Shown here piece by piece: positions 5,178-5,336 of a DNA stretch of 5,336 nucleotides. Source of the DNA: Deltaproteobacteria bacterium (lineage in GTDB: Bacteria; Desulfobacterota; Desulfobacteria; Desulfobacterales; JAFDCJ01); assembly GCA_024277475.1 (NCBI GenBank), contig JAJRVC010000104.1, forward strand, positions 1 through 5,336, read 5' to 3'. Below the pieces are notes generated by a model, which saw only the letters and a list, made by a program, of their open reading frames with translations, was not told where the DNA came from and made no database searches. The position numbers were made by a program, and so were the translations under genes. Positions within the stretch are counted from its first letter, which is position 1. Every line of letters starts with the position of its first letter.

Positions 5178-5336
5178 ATGGTAGAACTACTTGCACAATT
5201 ATTTAACGGCCTGGTCCTGGGCTTACTATTCAGTGTTATGGCTTTAGGTTTCATGATGATCCTCAGTGTGAGGGAAGTGATTAATTTAAGTCATGGCGCT
5301 TTGTTTGCTTTTGTCGCTTATTTTGCGCTCTCGTTG
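5178..5336 (+). CDS. LivH-type ABC transporter permease, N-terminal part
   Basis: The first 53 codons of an inner-membrane permease of the branched-chain amino acid (LivH/LivM) class, cut by the window edge. The N-terminus shows QLFNGLVLG (7-15), a hydrophobic first membrane segment with ALGF (22-25), then INLSHGALF (35-43) leading into a second segment. This NGL...ALG...INxxHG spacing is the LivH signature; LivM proteins usually start differently. The ATG at 5178 is preceded by a modest ribosome site, GAGG at 5164-5167, with a 10-nt spacer. It lies downstream of the cognate-type binding-protein gene on the same strand. LivM and the LivG/LivF ATPases are expected next but are out of view. The reading frame is open to the last base. 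Confidence 0.85.
   Translation, partial: MVELLAQLFNGLVLGLLFSVMALGFMMILSVREVINLSHGALFAFVAYFALSL

Overview
The window reads as part of a catabolic and uptake gene cluster from a Gram-negative bacterium. It has four complete genes, one gene cut by the right edge, a 499-bp divergent control region, and an unusually structured 255-bp gap. A Desulfobacterota (former Deltaproteobacteria) host is my best guess. That rests on moderate GC, strong AGGAGG-type ribosome sites, a Liv-type uptake system next to acyl-CoA-type dehydrogenases, and general resemblance. No rRNA or other marker gene is present to test it.

Left half, minus strand (2236 down to 40): a histidinol-dehydrogenase-fold enzyme is followed after 13 bp by a 3-hydroxyacyl-CoA-dehydrogenase-fold enzyme. 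The ribosome site of the second overlaps the stop codon of the first, so they look like one operon, probably translationally coupled. No other his genes are present. The HisD-like protein carries a GGRYP signature, which I associate with non-histidine members such as sulfopropanediol dehydrogenase.

Centre (2237-2735): an AT-rich divergent promoter region. A 13-bp word occurs twice as an exact inverted repeat (2280-2292 and 2521-2533), each copy in the same orientation relative to the gene it faces. Copy 1 overlaps a candidate -10 box. A separate 8+8 bp dyad (2306-2331) lies directly upstream of that promoter. This suggests joint control of both arms by a regulator encoded elsewhere.

Right half, plus strand: an SDR oxidoreductase (2736-3521), a secreted Liv-type ABC substrate-binding protein (3672-4922), then a 255-bp gap holding a chain of inverted repeats, then the start of a LivH-type permease (5178 to the window edge).

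Working model (inference): the Liv-type transporter imports a small organic substrate, and the three dehydrogenases oxidise it or its products. HisD-like plus SDR recalls the HpsN plus HpsO/P logic of 2,3-dihydroxypropanesulfonate oxidation, but no substrate can be read from the sequence. The parts most worth a second look are the duplicated operator, the altered active-site motif of the 3-hydroxyacyl-CoA-dehydrogenase-like protein, and the structured gap between the binding-protein and permease genes. Bases 1-39 are T-rich on the plus strand; I see no gene or terminator in them.
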